Positions 17,767 to 27,562 of a stretch of DNA of 64,000 bases are shown here, piece after piece. Below the pieces are notes generated by a model that was given only the letters and a program-made list of their open reading frames with translations, was not told the DNA's origin and searched no databases. The position numbers and the translations under genes were made by a program. Within the stretch, counting starts at the first letter, position 1, and every line of letters starts with the position of its first letter. This DNA comes from an uncultured Pelagibacteraceae bacterium. GTDB taxonomy: Bacteria; Pseudomonadota; Alphaproteobacteria; Pelagibacterales; Pelagibacteraceae. The DNA is taken from positions 1 through 64,000 of the forward strand of contig CACIKE010000001.1 of assembly GCA_902587155.1 (NCBI GenBank). Reading direction: 5' to 3'.

Positions 17767-18720
17767 TTAAACTATTTTATTTTTTTGATAATATTTAATT
17801 AATTTATAAATTATTATCTTTCCATAAATTTTTGGCTTCCAACTAGGATTAATTTGATTAATATTTTTTCTGAAATCTGATCTTTTTAATTTAAAATCTT
17901 TTTTTCTATAAAATTTTTTTTCATTTTTTATATATTTTTTATAATCAAGTTTTAAGTAATTAAATGCGTATTTTAACATTTGATAACCAGAATATTCTTT
18001 TCCATTAGATAAGATGAAATCATTTGGTTTTTTAAACATACAATTTAAAATTAAATTGCATTGTTCTTCACACCAATTCCATTCTCTAATAACATCTAAT
18101 TTTCCAAAACCCGTAATTTTGTTTGAATTTTTAGCTTTGATAGCGGCTAAACATATCTTTGGAATTAAATATTTTTTTTCTCTAAAATATGACTCAGAAT
18201 TAAATAACACTAAGTTATAAGTTTTTAATTTATATATTTTTCGAAATTTTTTTGTAAGATTAAATGATAATAATTTTGATCTTCCATAGGGGCTAATTGG
18301 TTTTTTTTTGCTAAAAATATTCAATTTTTTTTTAGTATCAGAAAATATTTCAGATGAGCTAGAGTTGAAGAATTTAGTATTTAAATTAAGATATTTTAAA
18401 ATTTCTAAAAAATTCTTACATCCTAAGTAATTACTCTCTAAAGTTTGATTAATCTTTTTAAAAGATAAATCAGGAGAACTCTGTCCAGCAAAATAAAAAA
18501 TGTAATCATATTTTTTGCTTAAAATCTTTAAAATTTGATTTTTATTTAGAATATTCAGTTTAATTAATCTAACTTTTTTAAGTCCGTATTTTTTAAGTTT
18601 ACTTTTTGTTTTAGAGATTGATCTTGTTGTAATATCAATTTTGTAATTTTTTCTTTTATTGAGAATTTTACTTAAAGTAATACCGAATTGACCTGAGCCT
18701 CCCACTATTAAACATTTCAT
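17767..18720 (-). CDS. NAD-dependent epimerase/dehydratase (GDP-mannose 4,6-dehydratase-like)
   Basis: LIVGGSGQFGITLSKIL nucleotide-binding motif, SSSEIF..SPYGRSK. Confidence 0.78.
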   Translation of the reverse strand: MKCLIVGGSGQFGITLSKILNKRKNYKIDITTRSISKTKSKLKKYGLKKVRLIKLNILNKNQILKILSKKYDYIFYFAGQSSPDLSFKKINQTLESNYLGCKNFLEILKYLNLNTKFFNSSSSEIFSDTKKKLNIFSKKKPISPYGRSKLLSFNLTKKFRKIYKLKTYNLVLFNSESYFREKKYLIPKICLAAIKAKNSNKITGFGKLDVIREWNWCEEQCNLILNCMFKKPNDFILSNGKEYSGYQMLKYAFNYLKLDYKKYIKNEKKFYRKKDFKLKRSDFRKNINQINPSWKPKIYGKIIIYKLIKYYQKNKIV

Positions 18721-18728
18721 TGCATACT

Positions 18729-19499
18729 TTAATTAGTTTCTTTTTTCAATTGTTCTAACTTTATTTTTTTTTGAAGACTTCGATTTTGGTCATATAATAA
18801 ATAAAATTTTATTTTTCGATTTGTATTAATAATTATATTTTTGGCATTTCTAACTTCTATATTGTCGGCTACTGCACTAATGGGTCTTTTTTTTGGATCA
18901 AGATTTTTAATCAAAATTTTAGATTTATCATTAATTACTTTTCCCTTCCATCTTCTGGGTCTAAAAGGACTTATAGGTGAAATTGAGAGTTTTTTTGAAT
19001 TTAAAGCTAAGATTGGACCATGAACAGAAAGATTATAAGCAGTACTTCCCGCAGGTGTTGATACCAAAACTCCGTCTGAAACTAATTTTTTTATTATTTG
19101 TTTTGATCCATTATAAATAGATAAAGATGCGGCTTGTCTACTTTGTCTTAAAATTGATACTTCATTAATTGCTAAATGTTTTTGTTTTTGGTTTTTACTA
19201 TTTTTAACTACCATGTCTAAAGGAGAAATGGAGATCATCTTAGCTTTCTTCAAATTTTTGATTGTTTTTCTTGATGAAAACTTATTCATTAAGAATCCAT
19301 AATTTCCTGAATTTATTCCGTAAAAAATCTTTTTAGCTCTTTTATTTTTTTTTAACGTTTTCAGCATAAAACCATCTCCACCAATTACTATGATTAGGTC
19401 TAATATTTTTAAGTTATTTTTTTTTAATGATCTTAATAATGAATTTTTTATTTTTAAGGATCTTTGATTTGAATCTGATATGATTTGTATTTTGCCCAT
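18729..19499 (-). CDS. nadK: NAD kinase
   Basis: VIGGDGFMLKTL, NSGNYGFLMN, DGVLVSTPAGSTAYNLS. Confidence 0.9.
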   Translation of the reverse strand: MGKIQIISDSNQRSLKIKNSLLRSLKKNNLKILDLIIVIGGDGFMLKTLKKNKRAKKIFYGINSGNYGFLMNKFSSRKTIKNLKKAKMISISPLDMVVKNSKNQKQKHLAINEVSILRQSRQAASLSIYNGSKQIIKKLVSDGVLVSTPAGSTAYNLSVHGPILALNSKKLSISPISPFRPRRWKGKVINDKSKILIKNLDPKKRPISAVADNIEVRNAKNIIINTNRKIKFYLLYDQNRSLQKKIKLEQLKKETN

Positions 19500-19503
19500 T
19501 TAA

Positions 19504-19590
19504 TGGTGCCCTCGGCCAGACTCGAACTGGCACTCCGCAAGCGGCAAGGATTTTAAGTCCTTTGTGTCTACCAATTTCACCACGAGGGCA
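19504..19590 (-). tRNA. tRNA-Leu (anticodon TAA), intact
   Basis: Reverse complement TGCCCTCGTGGTGAAATTGGTAGACACAAAGGACTTAAAATCCTTGCCGCTTGCGGAGTGCCAGTTCGAGTCTGGCCGAGGGCACCA. Confidence 0.96.
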
Positions 19591-19690
19591 TTAATGAATT
19601 TCATGAGTATTTATGCTAATATTTATAATTGAACAAGGTTAATAAGTAAAATTTTTTTATTTTATCTCTTTATGTGCTGGTCTTGTGCTG
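19551..19690. repeat. tRNA-Leu 5'-half plus upstream flank, repeat copy 1, ending in TGTGCTGG direct repeats
   Basis: ttttaagtcctttgtgtctaccaatttcaccacgagggcatt..gaatttcatgagtatttatgctaatatttataattgaacaag..tatgtgctggtcttgtgctgg. Confidence 0.85.
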
Positions 19691-19715
19691 GTTGTCCTAT
19701 AAAATCCTATATCTA

Positions 19716-19740
19716 AAAAGTTCTATTAGGGTGAAGCCCT
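19716..19740 (-). pseudogene. Orphan pilin 5' block fragment
   Basis: aaaagttctattagggtgaagccct matches the conserved pilin start block; directly at the stop of the next pilin. Confidence 0.7.
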
Positions 19741-20249
19741 TATTGCCAGTGATATACTTTTTTTTCATAAAGTTTATTCGTACCTTGACTTTCTCCAATA
19801 TTTCCACATATGCGAAAATATTTTTTACCATTACTTTCTGTACCCCATAAAAAATGTATGTAACCTTCGCTCGGATTGCAATTAGGACTAGTGTTTACTG
19901 ATTGAACATTTGTGTCATAAGCATTTTTTTGTCCCCAACTTGAAGAAATGTGATTATAAAAACCATGCATCATTTGTTCTGCAGAGGAATTTACGCAATG
20001 ACCTGGATTATATAAAGGTTGGCTATATATTCCTGATGGAGTTGTAAGTCCTAAACTACCTCCATCAATTTCACACATTGCCATTTTGGTTGCCATAAAT
20101 TTTTCAATATCATCAACTTGTCTTTTGACAATATTAACTTTTGCACTAGCAGTATACCCATTATAAGCAACAACACCTACTGCAGCTAAAATACCAATGA
20201 TAGCTACAACGACTAGGAGTTCTATTAGTGTGAAGCCTTTTTTATCCAT
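19740..20249 (-). CDS. Type IV pilin-like protein, array member 18 (detached copy)
   Basis: DKKGFTLIELLVVVAIIGILAAVGVVAYNGYTASAK, same block as the main array. Confidence 0.93.
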   Translation of the reverse strand: MDKKGFTLIELLVVVAIIGILAAVGVVAYNGYTASAKVNIVKRQVDDIEKFMATKMAMCEIDGGSLGLTTPSGIYSQPLYNPGHCVNSSAEQMMHGFYNHISSSWGQKNAYDTNVQSVNTSPNCNPSEGYIHFLWGTESNGKKYFRICGNIGESQGTNKLYEKKVYHWQ

Positions 20250-20313
20250 GTTTAGATTATATCAATAAATGTATTAAGTGGTAATCAAATTACCTCTAAG
20301 TGTTTCTACGGTT

Positions 20314-23100
20314 TTAATTTTTTGGTAAAAATGATGCTAATAGAAAATTTTCTTTAAAAGTATTGTTAAAATAATCAACTATATCACTTTTAATTAAAGA
20401 ATTAATTAATATTTCAAAGTTTTTAATTTTATTAAAATTTTCATTATTAAAATAATATTGTGTAATTACTGATATCCAAAAATCATTTGTTTGTTTATTT
20501 TTCTTAAAATCATTAAGATATTTTTTTTTTGCATCATCTATATATTGATTGTCTAAATTTCCATTTTTAATATTTAATAAAAATTTATCTATTTCATTTA
20601 TTATATTTTGCACGTTATTAGGGTCACAATCAAAATATATAAACATTAGATGATTAGGTTTGGGCAAAGGTTGAAGTGATTGAAAACTTCCAATAGAATA
20701 TACTAGTTTTTGTTTTTCTCTAATTTCTTGATTTAAAAATTTATTTAAAATTATGTTAGATAAATAAATAATAGCTCTATTTTTTGCTAAATTTTCATAA
20801 TTTGCACTAAACACATATCTTACAGATGCTTGATTTTCATTATTATTTTTTTCTTCAAATTTTCCTCGTCCATTATAATAAACTTTATTGTCAATATAAC
20901 TTTCTGTTCTATTTATAGTTGGCAAATTTCCAAGATATCTTTGAATATGAGGCAAAATATTATCAAATTCAAAATCTCCTACAAAAGTGAAAACAAAATC
21001 ACTCGCATCTAAAAATCGATCATTATAGAAATTTTTAATAATATTTATTTTAATTTTATCTAAATCTTCAAATCTTGTGTAATTACATCTCTTATGATCA
21101 TTGCAAATTTTTTGAAATACTTTTTTACTAAATTCTCCGTTATTGTCTAATTTTTCATTTCTTTTTTCTTCCTTTAGTGAAGAAATATAATTTTTAAAAA
21201 CAACTTCTTCAATCTCTAGAGGAGAAAATCTTAAATAAATTAACTTTAGTAATTCCTCAAACTTTTGAGTTTTAGCTTCTCCTTCCAAACCCTCATAAAA
21301 TCTACTGTAAAACATATCAACATATGTTTGCTCATCGATTTTTTTTTTAATTTCGGATTTTGAAAAAGCACCAAAGCCCATCCAATAATTTATCAAATCC
21401 TGAGTAGATTTCGAAGAATGATATTCATCTACAGAGGCATGAGAATATCCACCTGGACTTTGTGCAGTAAATTTAAAATAGTTAATTTTATTTTTGGTTT
21501 TTTTTAAAAAGACTTTTACACCATTTTCTAAAGTCAACTCGATTACATCAATAGATAAGTGCTTCTTTTGAGATTTGATTTTTGCAGCAACAAGTTTTTT
21601 TTCTATTAATGGCTTTTCATTAATTGAAAAATCAAACTGAGCTAATTTTGTGTTTTTAATTTTATTTTCTATGGACAAAAATTCCTCTTTAGAAATAAAA
21701 TTAATATTTTTTTTTGGATATCTAAAATTTATAAGCCTATCATCATATTTAAACCAATTATTAAAAGCTTCATTTAGATCATTGACATCAATTGTATTGT
21801 AAATCTTTTTATAAAACTCAAACTCTCTTTCCTCACCAATAACAAATTCTTCCTCTAAAAAATTTCTAGTAATTTCTTTAATGTGACTATTGTTATCTCT
21901 CGTTTTTTTTGATTTAAGACTTTGTTCTTTAAAAGAAAGAGATTTTTGTTTATGTAATTCTAATTCCTCACTAATAAAACCATTTTGTTTTATTCTTTCT
22001 AACTCCAATAATATCGACTCTACTCCACTTTTAATATTATTTTCTTTAATCAAACCTCCAACAAAAAAAGCATCTGTTTTTGATGTTAAGGAGGTTTTAT
22101 TTATAAGGGCCATATCATAGCTCATTATTTTTTCATCATTTAGTCCATCCAATCTATCATTTACTATAGCAATTATTAAATTGTGAATTGCACTAGTTCT
22201 AGCATTTCTTGCAGTGTTAAGTTTTAATTTTTTATTTTTATTTCTTATTGTAAATAAAATATTCTGCTGTTCTTCGTCAAATTGATTCAAAAAAATTGTA
22301 TCATTATATTTTGGTAATAATGAATCTGGAGAAATTCTATTTGATTTATTTTTTAGTTTACTAAAATTTTTTTCAATAACTTTCTTTACATAATCAGTAT
22401 TAATATCGCCAACTACAATTATTCCCATCAAGTTGGGTCTATACCAATCATTGTAAAATTTTTTTGCAGTTTCATAAGAAAAGTTTTTGATAATTTCCAT
22501 GTCACCAATGGGTTGTCTCAATGCAAATTTGGAGTTTTGAAAAAGATAGTTTTGAAGCTCGTCGTAAAGTCTTTGATTTTTACCAAGGCCAGATCTCCAT
22601 TCTTCTTCAACAATTTTTCTTTCTTTCTCAAATGAAGCGTCAGTTAAATTGGCATGTCCTACCATTTCCGATAAAATATGTATTCCTTTCTCTAAATATA
22701 AATAATTCTCAGTAGGCAGTTCCATTTTGTAAGTCGTTGTTTCAAAACCAGTGCTTGCATTATAATCTGAACCAATTTGTAAACCGATTGAGTTTAAATA
22801 TTTATCCATTTCATTCTTAGGATAACTTTTCGTTCCATTAAAAACCATGTGTTCAATTAAATGAGCCAAACCTAGCTGATTATCATCTTCCATCAAAGAC
22901 CCGGCTTTTAAAATTAAATGAATGCTTGCTTTATTTTTTGGTTTTAAATTACGTTTAATATAGTAAGTAAAGCCATTATCTAATTTTCCATAAATAATTT
23001 CATTATTTAATTTAAGGTTACTATTTAAACCTAATTTATCTGCTTTAGAAATGTTAAAGAAAAAAAAGAAAATAATAAAAATACAAAAAATTTTTTTCAT
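20314..23100 (-). CDS. M16-family zinc metallopeptidase (pitrilysin-like), secreted
   Basis: 928 aa, signal-like N-terminus, inverted zinc motif HLIEHMVFNGT and downstream E (EEEWR). Confidence 0.9.
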   Translation of the reverse strand: MKKIFCIFIIFFFFFNISKADKLGLNSNLKLNNEIIYGKLDNGFTYYIKRNLKPKNKASIHLILKAGSLMEDDNQLGLAHLIEHMVFNGTKSYPKNEMDKYLNSIGLQIGSDYNASTGFETTTYKMELPTENYLYLEKGIHILSEMVGHANLTDASFEKERKIVEEEWRSGLGKNQRLYDELQNYLFQNSKFALRQPIGDMEIIKNFSYETAKKFYNDWYRPNLMGIIVVGDINTDYVKKVIEKNFSKLKNKSNRISPDSLLPKYNDTIFLNQFDEEQQNILFTIRNKNKKLKLNTARNARTSAIHNLIIAIVNDRLDGLNDEKIMSYDMALINKTSLTSKTDAFFVGGLIKENNIKSGVESILLELERIKQNGFISEELELHKQKSLSFKEQSLKSKKTRDNNSHIKEITRNFLEEEFVIGEEREFEFYKKIYNTIDVNDLNEAFNNWFKYDDRLINFRYPKKNINFISKEEFLSIENKIKNTKLAQFDFSINEKPLIEKKLVAAKIKSQKKHLSIDVIELTLENGVKVFLKKTKNKINYFKFTAQSPGGYSHASVDEYHSSKSTQDLINYWMGFGAFSKSEIKKKIDEQTYVDMFYSRFYEGLEGEAKTQKFEELLKLIYLRFSPLEIEEVVFKNYISSLKEEKRNEKLDNNGEFSKKVFQKICNDHKRCNYTRFEDLDKIKINIIKNFYNDRFLDASDFVFTFVGDFEFDNILPHIQRYLGNLPTINRTESYIDNKVYYNGRGKFEEKNNNENQASVRYVFSANYENLAKNRAIIYLSNIILNKFLNQEIREKQKLVYSIGSFQSLQPLPKPNHLMFIYFDCDPNNVQNIINEIDKFLLNIKNGNLDNQYIDDAKKKYLNDFKKNKQTNDFWISVITQYYFNNENFNKIKNFEILINSLIKSDIVDYFNNTFKENFLLASFLPKN

Positions 23101-23130
23101 TTTGTAGTTGTCTTTATATACAATTCATAT

Positions 23131-23427
23131 CTCTATGTGCTGGTTTTGTGCTGGTTTTCAAAAATTAATTTACCCTTATTTTCTAATCTTAATTGAAAGT
23201 TAAATTAAAGTTATGTGATTTTATAGGATGTTTAGACTACCTTGGACTACTATGGACTGACTCGTCTGTGAATCCCTCGGCTTTTAAGTCCTTTGTGTCT
23301 ACCAATTTCACCACGAGGGCATTTGTGAATTTCATGAGTATTTATGCTAATATTTATAATTGAACAAGATGAATAAGTAAATTTTTTTTATTTTATCTCT
23401 GTAAGTACTGTTCTTGTGCTGGTTTTT
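23131..23427. repeat. Relic attachment region copy 2: TGTGCTGG pair + AT-rich block + tRNA-Leu 5'-half + upstream flank + second TGCTGG motif
   Basis: Parallels 28817-29072 and in part 19551-19690. Confidence 0.85.
23282..23321 (-). pseudogene. Partial tRNA-Leu(UAA), 5' half to anticodon loop, copy 2
   Basis: ttttaagtcctttgtgtctaccaatttcaccacgagggca, identical to the corresponding part of the intact tRNA. Confidence 0.93.
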
Positions 23428-23434
23428 ATAAAAC

Positions 23435-23902
23435 TTAATGTTTTAAACTTTCGTATTCTTTTTCAGCTCGATCATCTTTGAGCTTCTTTGATAATTCTTT
23501 TGATATTATTTTTCTTCCAAAAGGAACGAATGCAACTGGTACTAACTTAAAATGGGCCATAATATTCGGGATAGGAATAATCATCCAAATTAAAAAAAAA
23601 TTAAGTAACCCTGCAATAATATGTGCTAATGCTAAAATCCACCCAAATGTGATAATCCACGCAACATTACCCAAAGTTTTGACCATGGGTGATGCTAATT
23701 CAAAATCATCATTTTCTCTTTTTTCTTTAAATGACTTTAAATATTTAGTTGTAACTATCTCTCTTCCAAAAGGTAAAAAGCTATATTTAATCATTGGCCA
23801 TAAAAAAGGCAAAAGAGGAAAAAAAATAATTCCACCTAATAAATATAACAAAGGAACATACCAAGACGTTAATATCCAAATTATATTAGCTAGAAAAGAC
23901 AT
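23435..23902 (-). CDS. YccF-domain inner-membrane protein
   Basis: Two repeats of N..W...W......P.P......PFGR with TM segments. Confidence 0.72.
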   Translation of the reverse strand: MSFLANIIWILTSWYVPLLYLLGGIIFFPLLPFLWPMIKYSFLPFGREIVTTKYLKSFKEKRENDDFELASPMVKTLGNVAWIITFGWILALAHIIAGLLNFFLIWMIIPIPNIMAHFKLVPVAFVPFGRKIISKELSKKLKDDRAEKEYESLKH

Positions 23903-23918
23903 TATATTAATAGATATT

Positions 23919-24359
23919 TTACTTTCGTAGTTTAATAATTCTTAAATAATTTGTAAATTTGCCATCATCCTCAATAGTTTCATTGTTGGAAATTTTATAT
24001 CCCGAAATTAAATTTTTAATTATTTTTCCATTTTGGAGTTTGCTTACTCCATCCAAATCTGAATTTCTAATCGTATACAAAGCATTATTTTGATCTTTAC
24101 AACTCATAAAATCAGGAGCTGTTTTATTTGCAAGTATTATTTCTGAAACTAATAAATTTTTAGTTTGTGCCAAATCTTTATCACCAGATGACTCCTTATT
24201 CTTAACAATATAGTTATATTCCTGATTTTCTTTTTTTTTAAACCAAGCTGGATCATTTTTTGAAAGAGATTTATTTATTTTAACACTACAAGATGTTTGT
24301 AGAGGTTTGGCACAATTATATAAAAATAATAACGAAATTAATAAAAGGATGTTTTTCAT
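23919..24359 (-). CDS. Hypothetical lipoprotein
   Basis: Lipobox-like LLISLLFLYNCAKP. Confidence 0.6.
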   Translation of the reverse strand: MKNILLLISLLFLYNCAKPLQTSCSVKINKSLSKNDPAWFKKKENQEYNYIVKNKESSGDKDLAQTKNLLVSEIILANKTAPDFMSCKDQNNALYTIRNSDLDGVSKLQNGKIIKNLISGYKISNNETIEDDGKFTNYLRIIKLRK

Positions 24360-24374
24360 TTAGTAAGTTAATAT

Positions 24375-25739
24375 TTAAAATTCTTCCTCTAATTTTTTTT
24401 TCTTTTCTTTTCTTTTCTTTTCAATTTTTTCTTTATTTTGTTTAAAAATTTGTTCTGAGTCCAAACTTGCTATTGAGATGGGTCTTACAATATATTTTCC
24501 TGTCTCAACTGGTTCAGATAATTTATTTTCTTGATCTAAAAATTTTGCTTTACTATATCCACTAGATACTGAAGAAATTTCAATTTTACTAACTGATGTT
24601 TCCACGTTTCCAATTACCTCATTTGTGTATGAGTCAATTATTTTTTCTCCTTTTTCAAAAACCTCATATTGCTGTCCCTTTTTAAATTGTTTTCCACCTA
24701 GGCCTAAATAAATTTCACCATTTGAAATTTTTTCAATTAAAACTGGATAGATACTAAATAAAATCTCTTCTCCTAAAATTGTTGATACTTCAGAGATTGC
24801 TTTCATATCAGCTTTTTTTACTGACTCCTTGATTGGAATTTGAAGTTCTAGAGTGTTTGAATTATTGATCTGTTTTGTTGCAACATCTAAAAGTCTATAT
24901 GATAAATAAATACTAGCTACATTCCTTTTAATTTCTTGATCTGACGATAATATTTTTGTAACTTTTTCCTCGATACTAAAGTCCTCTACTGAGCCTACTA
25001 ATATAAAATCTGCAGAGATTTCATTACCAATTTTTGCCATTTCAATCGCAGGCGTCTTTCCATCTAATATAGTTTTTTGCTCTTTAGCTACTTCCTCGAT
25101 AAATGTTCTATCCAACATGGTAAATTTTTTTGTTTGTACAAGATAGTCATTGATATTTTGATCTAAAAGTCTTTGAAATCTTTCTTTATCAGACTGGACT
25201 TCATAAAGTCTAAATGGAAAAACTGCGATACGTGTTCTCATCGCTTCTTTAGGTAGTTCGAAAAAAGCAACTTCTGCTTTTATTTTAACTTGATGCCAAC
25301 CTTTTCCATCTTTTGTTTTTTTTAAAATTTCGTAAGACTTTATTCCACCTTTTGTTTCATCAATTAATTCTTTGATATAAGATTGACTGTATTCTGGTTT
25401 TTTTTCATCTTTTTTTTCTGGTTTTTCCTCTTTTTTTTCTTTTGAGCTATCAGTTAATTGAACCAAAATTTTCGCAAAAAAATTAGCATTTTCTCCCTGC
25501 GACTCTGGCTTTTTAGGAAGAGGTTCACCACTTAAAACTTTTATAATTGTTTTAGTTTGAACATTTTTTCCATTAACCATTGAAATTGCCTCAGCAAAAG
25601 CATTATTAGTAGCTTCCTCTAAAGATTGACCAACACCCGTTACAACAACTTCTTTAAATTTAATTTCAGCTAAAATTTTCGAAGTTATGAAAAAACTTAA
25701 AAATATTAATAAAGATATACTTTTAAAATTTTTTTTCAT
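24375..25739 (-). CDS. CsgG-like (curli-assembly domain) outer-membrane/periplasmic protein
   Basis: Signal peptide; RIAVFPFRL..NDYLVQTKKFTMLDRTFIEEV..EISADFILVGSVEDF typical of the CsgG fold; N-terminal FKEVVVTGVGQSLEEATNNAFAEAI. Confidence 0.72.
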   Translation of the reverse strand: MKKNFKSISLLIFLSFFITSKILAEIKFKEVVVTGVGQSLEEATNNAFAEAISMVNGKNVQTKTIIKVLSGEPLPKKPESQGENANFFAKILVQLTDSSKEKKEEKPEKKDEKKPEYSQSYIKELIDETKGGIKSYEILKKTKDGKGWHQVKIKAEVAFFELPKEAMRTRIAVFPFRLYEVQSDKERFQRLLDQNINDYLVQTKKFTMLDRTFIEEVAKEQKTILDGKTPAIEMAKIGNEISADFILVGSVEDFSIEEKVTKILSSDQEIKRNVASIYLSYRLLDVATKQINNSNTLELQIPIKESVKKADMKAISEVSTILGEEILFSIYPVLIEKISNGEIYLGLGGKQFKKGQQYEVFEKGEKIIDSYTNEVIGNVETSVSKIEISSVSSGYSKAKFLDQENKLSEPVETGKYIVRPISIASLDSEQIFKQNKEKIEKKRKEKKKKLEEEF

Positions 25740-25753
25740 AAACGTTCACCCTT

Positions 25754-26437
25754 TTACAGAGTCAGATCACTCATAGCTTTATCCAAACTATCAGAACCCT
25801 CAATTTTTTTGGCTTTAGCACCTGTTACTACAAGCTTTGTAGTGTTGGTAAATGTCGATATATATTTTGGAACATTTGGAATTACTTTTGAAAGCCCCCC
25901 TAATTCTTTGAGTGCAACCATTGGATTAGCTTGAATGTTTGAAACCATTGCTTGTGACTCTGGTCTTAATTTTATTGTCCCCATGACACCTTTTAAAAGA
26001 AAAGGTAACGATTTAGCATAACTAGCTTTCCCTTCAGCTGTTAGCTGGAAACTTTCATCACTCATCGAACTTTCGATAGCTTTACTAGCATCTGTAGAAA
26101 CTTTTATTGAGTTTTTCATTTTTTTTGCATCATTCACACCTGCATCTTTAGCATAAGCAATGGCCTCTTTTACTTGGGCAGCCTCCGTATTTTTTCCATA
26201 AGCAATTAGTAAAAATTCTTGAGCTTGAAGATAGTTATTTGATGACTCAAAAAATGTTTTAACAAGATTTGTATTAGCATTTTTAAAATCGAATTTTTCA
26301 CCTCCAGAACTAATTACTTTTTTCTTTTTTAAAAGATCAGCAGGATTTTTTAATTCTATAGAGTGTGAAGGAGCATTAAACGAAATTGTTAAGATTATAA
26401 TTGAAAATATAAATTTTAAATAGTTAAGCTTTTTCAT
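25754..26437 (-). CDS. Hypothetical secreted protein
   Basis: 227 aa with signal-like N-terminus; same operon as the CsgG-like gene. Confidence 0.6.
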   Translation of the reverse strand: MKKLNYLKFIFSIIILTISFNAPSHSIELKNPADLLKKKKVISSGGEKFDFKNANTNLVKTFFESSNNYLQAQEFLLIAYGKNTEAAQVKEAIAYAKDAGVNDAKKMKNSIKVSTDASKAIESSMSDESFQLTAEGKASYAKSLPFLLKGVMGTIKLRPESQAMVSNIQANPMVALKELGGLSKVIPNVPKYISTFTNTTKLVVTGAKAKKIEGSDSLDKAMSDLTL

Positions 26438-26441
26438 TAAA

Positions 26442-27545
26442 TTATTTTATTCCTTTCGCGTTAAGTTTTTGAACCATTTGTTTTGCAACTGATTGGGCAC
26501 ATAATCTAATTGCATTGTTGATTGCCTCGTCATATGTGGTTCCTTTACCTTTTCTTTGATTTCCAGCCACTGTTGCAACAGTTTTCCAAAATTTCTTACC
26601 TTCTCTTTTGTGCATCATTTTTGCACTAACAACAGAAACATTTACCATTTTCATGCCAGTTGCTGAATCCACTTCTTGACTTCCAATTTTGAATATTCCT
26701 TGCACATAAAAAGAAATTTCTTCCGAGGCTATATTTTGTTTAATACTTTTTTGAACAGATTTTGATAATTTACCCTGCTCACCATAATCAATTTTCATCG
26801 TTTCGATTTGTTCTTCAAGATCAAGGTCACCGCCATCAATTAATTCAAATCCAGCAGTATTTAAAATTTCAACCATACCTGCCTCAATCGACTCATTATA
26901 AATATCAGTAACTTCATATGTTATCACTTCTGAGCTCGAGACAGTGTTTCCACCTGTGGTAGTTACATTTGTTTCAGTTGTTTCACTTGAAATTTGAGTT
27001 TCACCCTCAGTTGAAGCCTCCGTTTGTTCTACATCAACACTTTTCTTAGTTTGGTCAACTTTTGTAACTTTATCATCTTTTTGTTTTATACTTTTTGTTT
27101 TAGCAGAGAACATAAGTATAACGATATCTGAAACGTCATCTGCACTTGCATTTGCAATAGCAGATACTTCAACGAGTGCCTGATCAATTTTATTTTCATC
27201 AATGTTTGCTTTCATTAAGATTGTAAATTTATTCTCACCTATATCTAAATTTTCATCAATAACACTATCACAAACCATATATTGACTATAATTATCATTA
27301 ACTTTTGATTTTATTTTTTCGTAATTTTTTTTCTTATCAATAGTGAAAGTGGAAACATATTTTTGTAAAGCATTCTTACATGCTAAAATTTTTGCATCTT
27401 TAATAATTTGATTTTTGTCTTCCTCAAAAGATGTATAATTAGCTAAGTCTACTGTACCTTTTCCATTTTCCTCAAAAGCTTGTGCACTCAAAGACAAAAA
27501 AATTAAAGATATTAGAGCTAAGTAGAGTTTAAAAAAATTTTTCAT
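26442..27545 (-). CDS. Hypothetical secreted protein
   Basis: 367 aa; signal-like N-terminus; ENGKGTVDLANYTSFEEDKNQIIKDAKILACKNAL. Confidence 0.6.
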   Translation of the reverse strand: MKNFFKLYLALISLIFLSLSAQAFEENGKGTVDLANYTSFEEDKNQIIKDAKILACKNALQKYVSTFTIDKKKNYEKIKSKVNDNYSQYMVCDSVIDENLDIGENKFTILMKANIDENKIDQALVEVSAIANASADDVSDIVILMFSAKTKSIKQKDDKVTKVDQTKKSVDVEQTEASTEGETQISSETTETNVTTTGGNTVSSSEVITYEVTDIYNESIEAGMVEILNTAGFELIDGGDLDLEEQIETMKIDYGEQGKLSKSVQKSIKQNIASEEISFYVQGIFKIGSQEVDSATGMKMVNVSVVSAKMMHKREGKKFWKTVATVAGNQRKGKGTTYDEAINNAIRLCAQSVAKQMVQKLNAKGIK

Positions 27546-27562
27546 CCAAAAATATAATCAAA

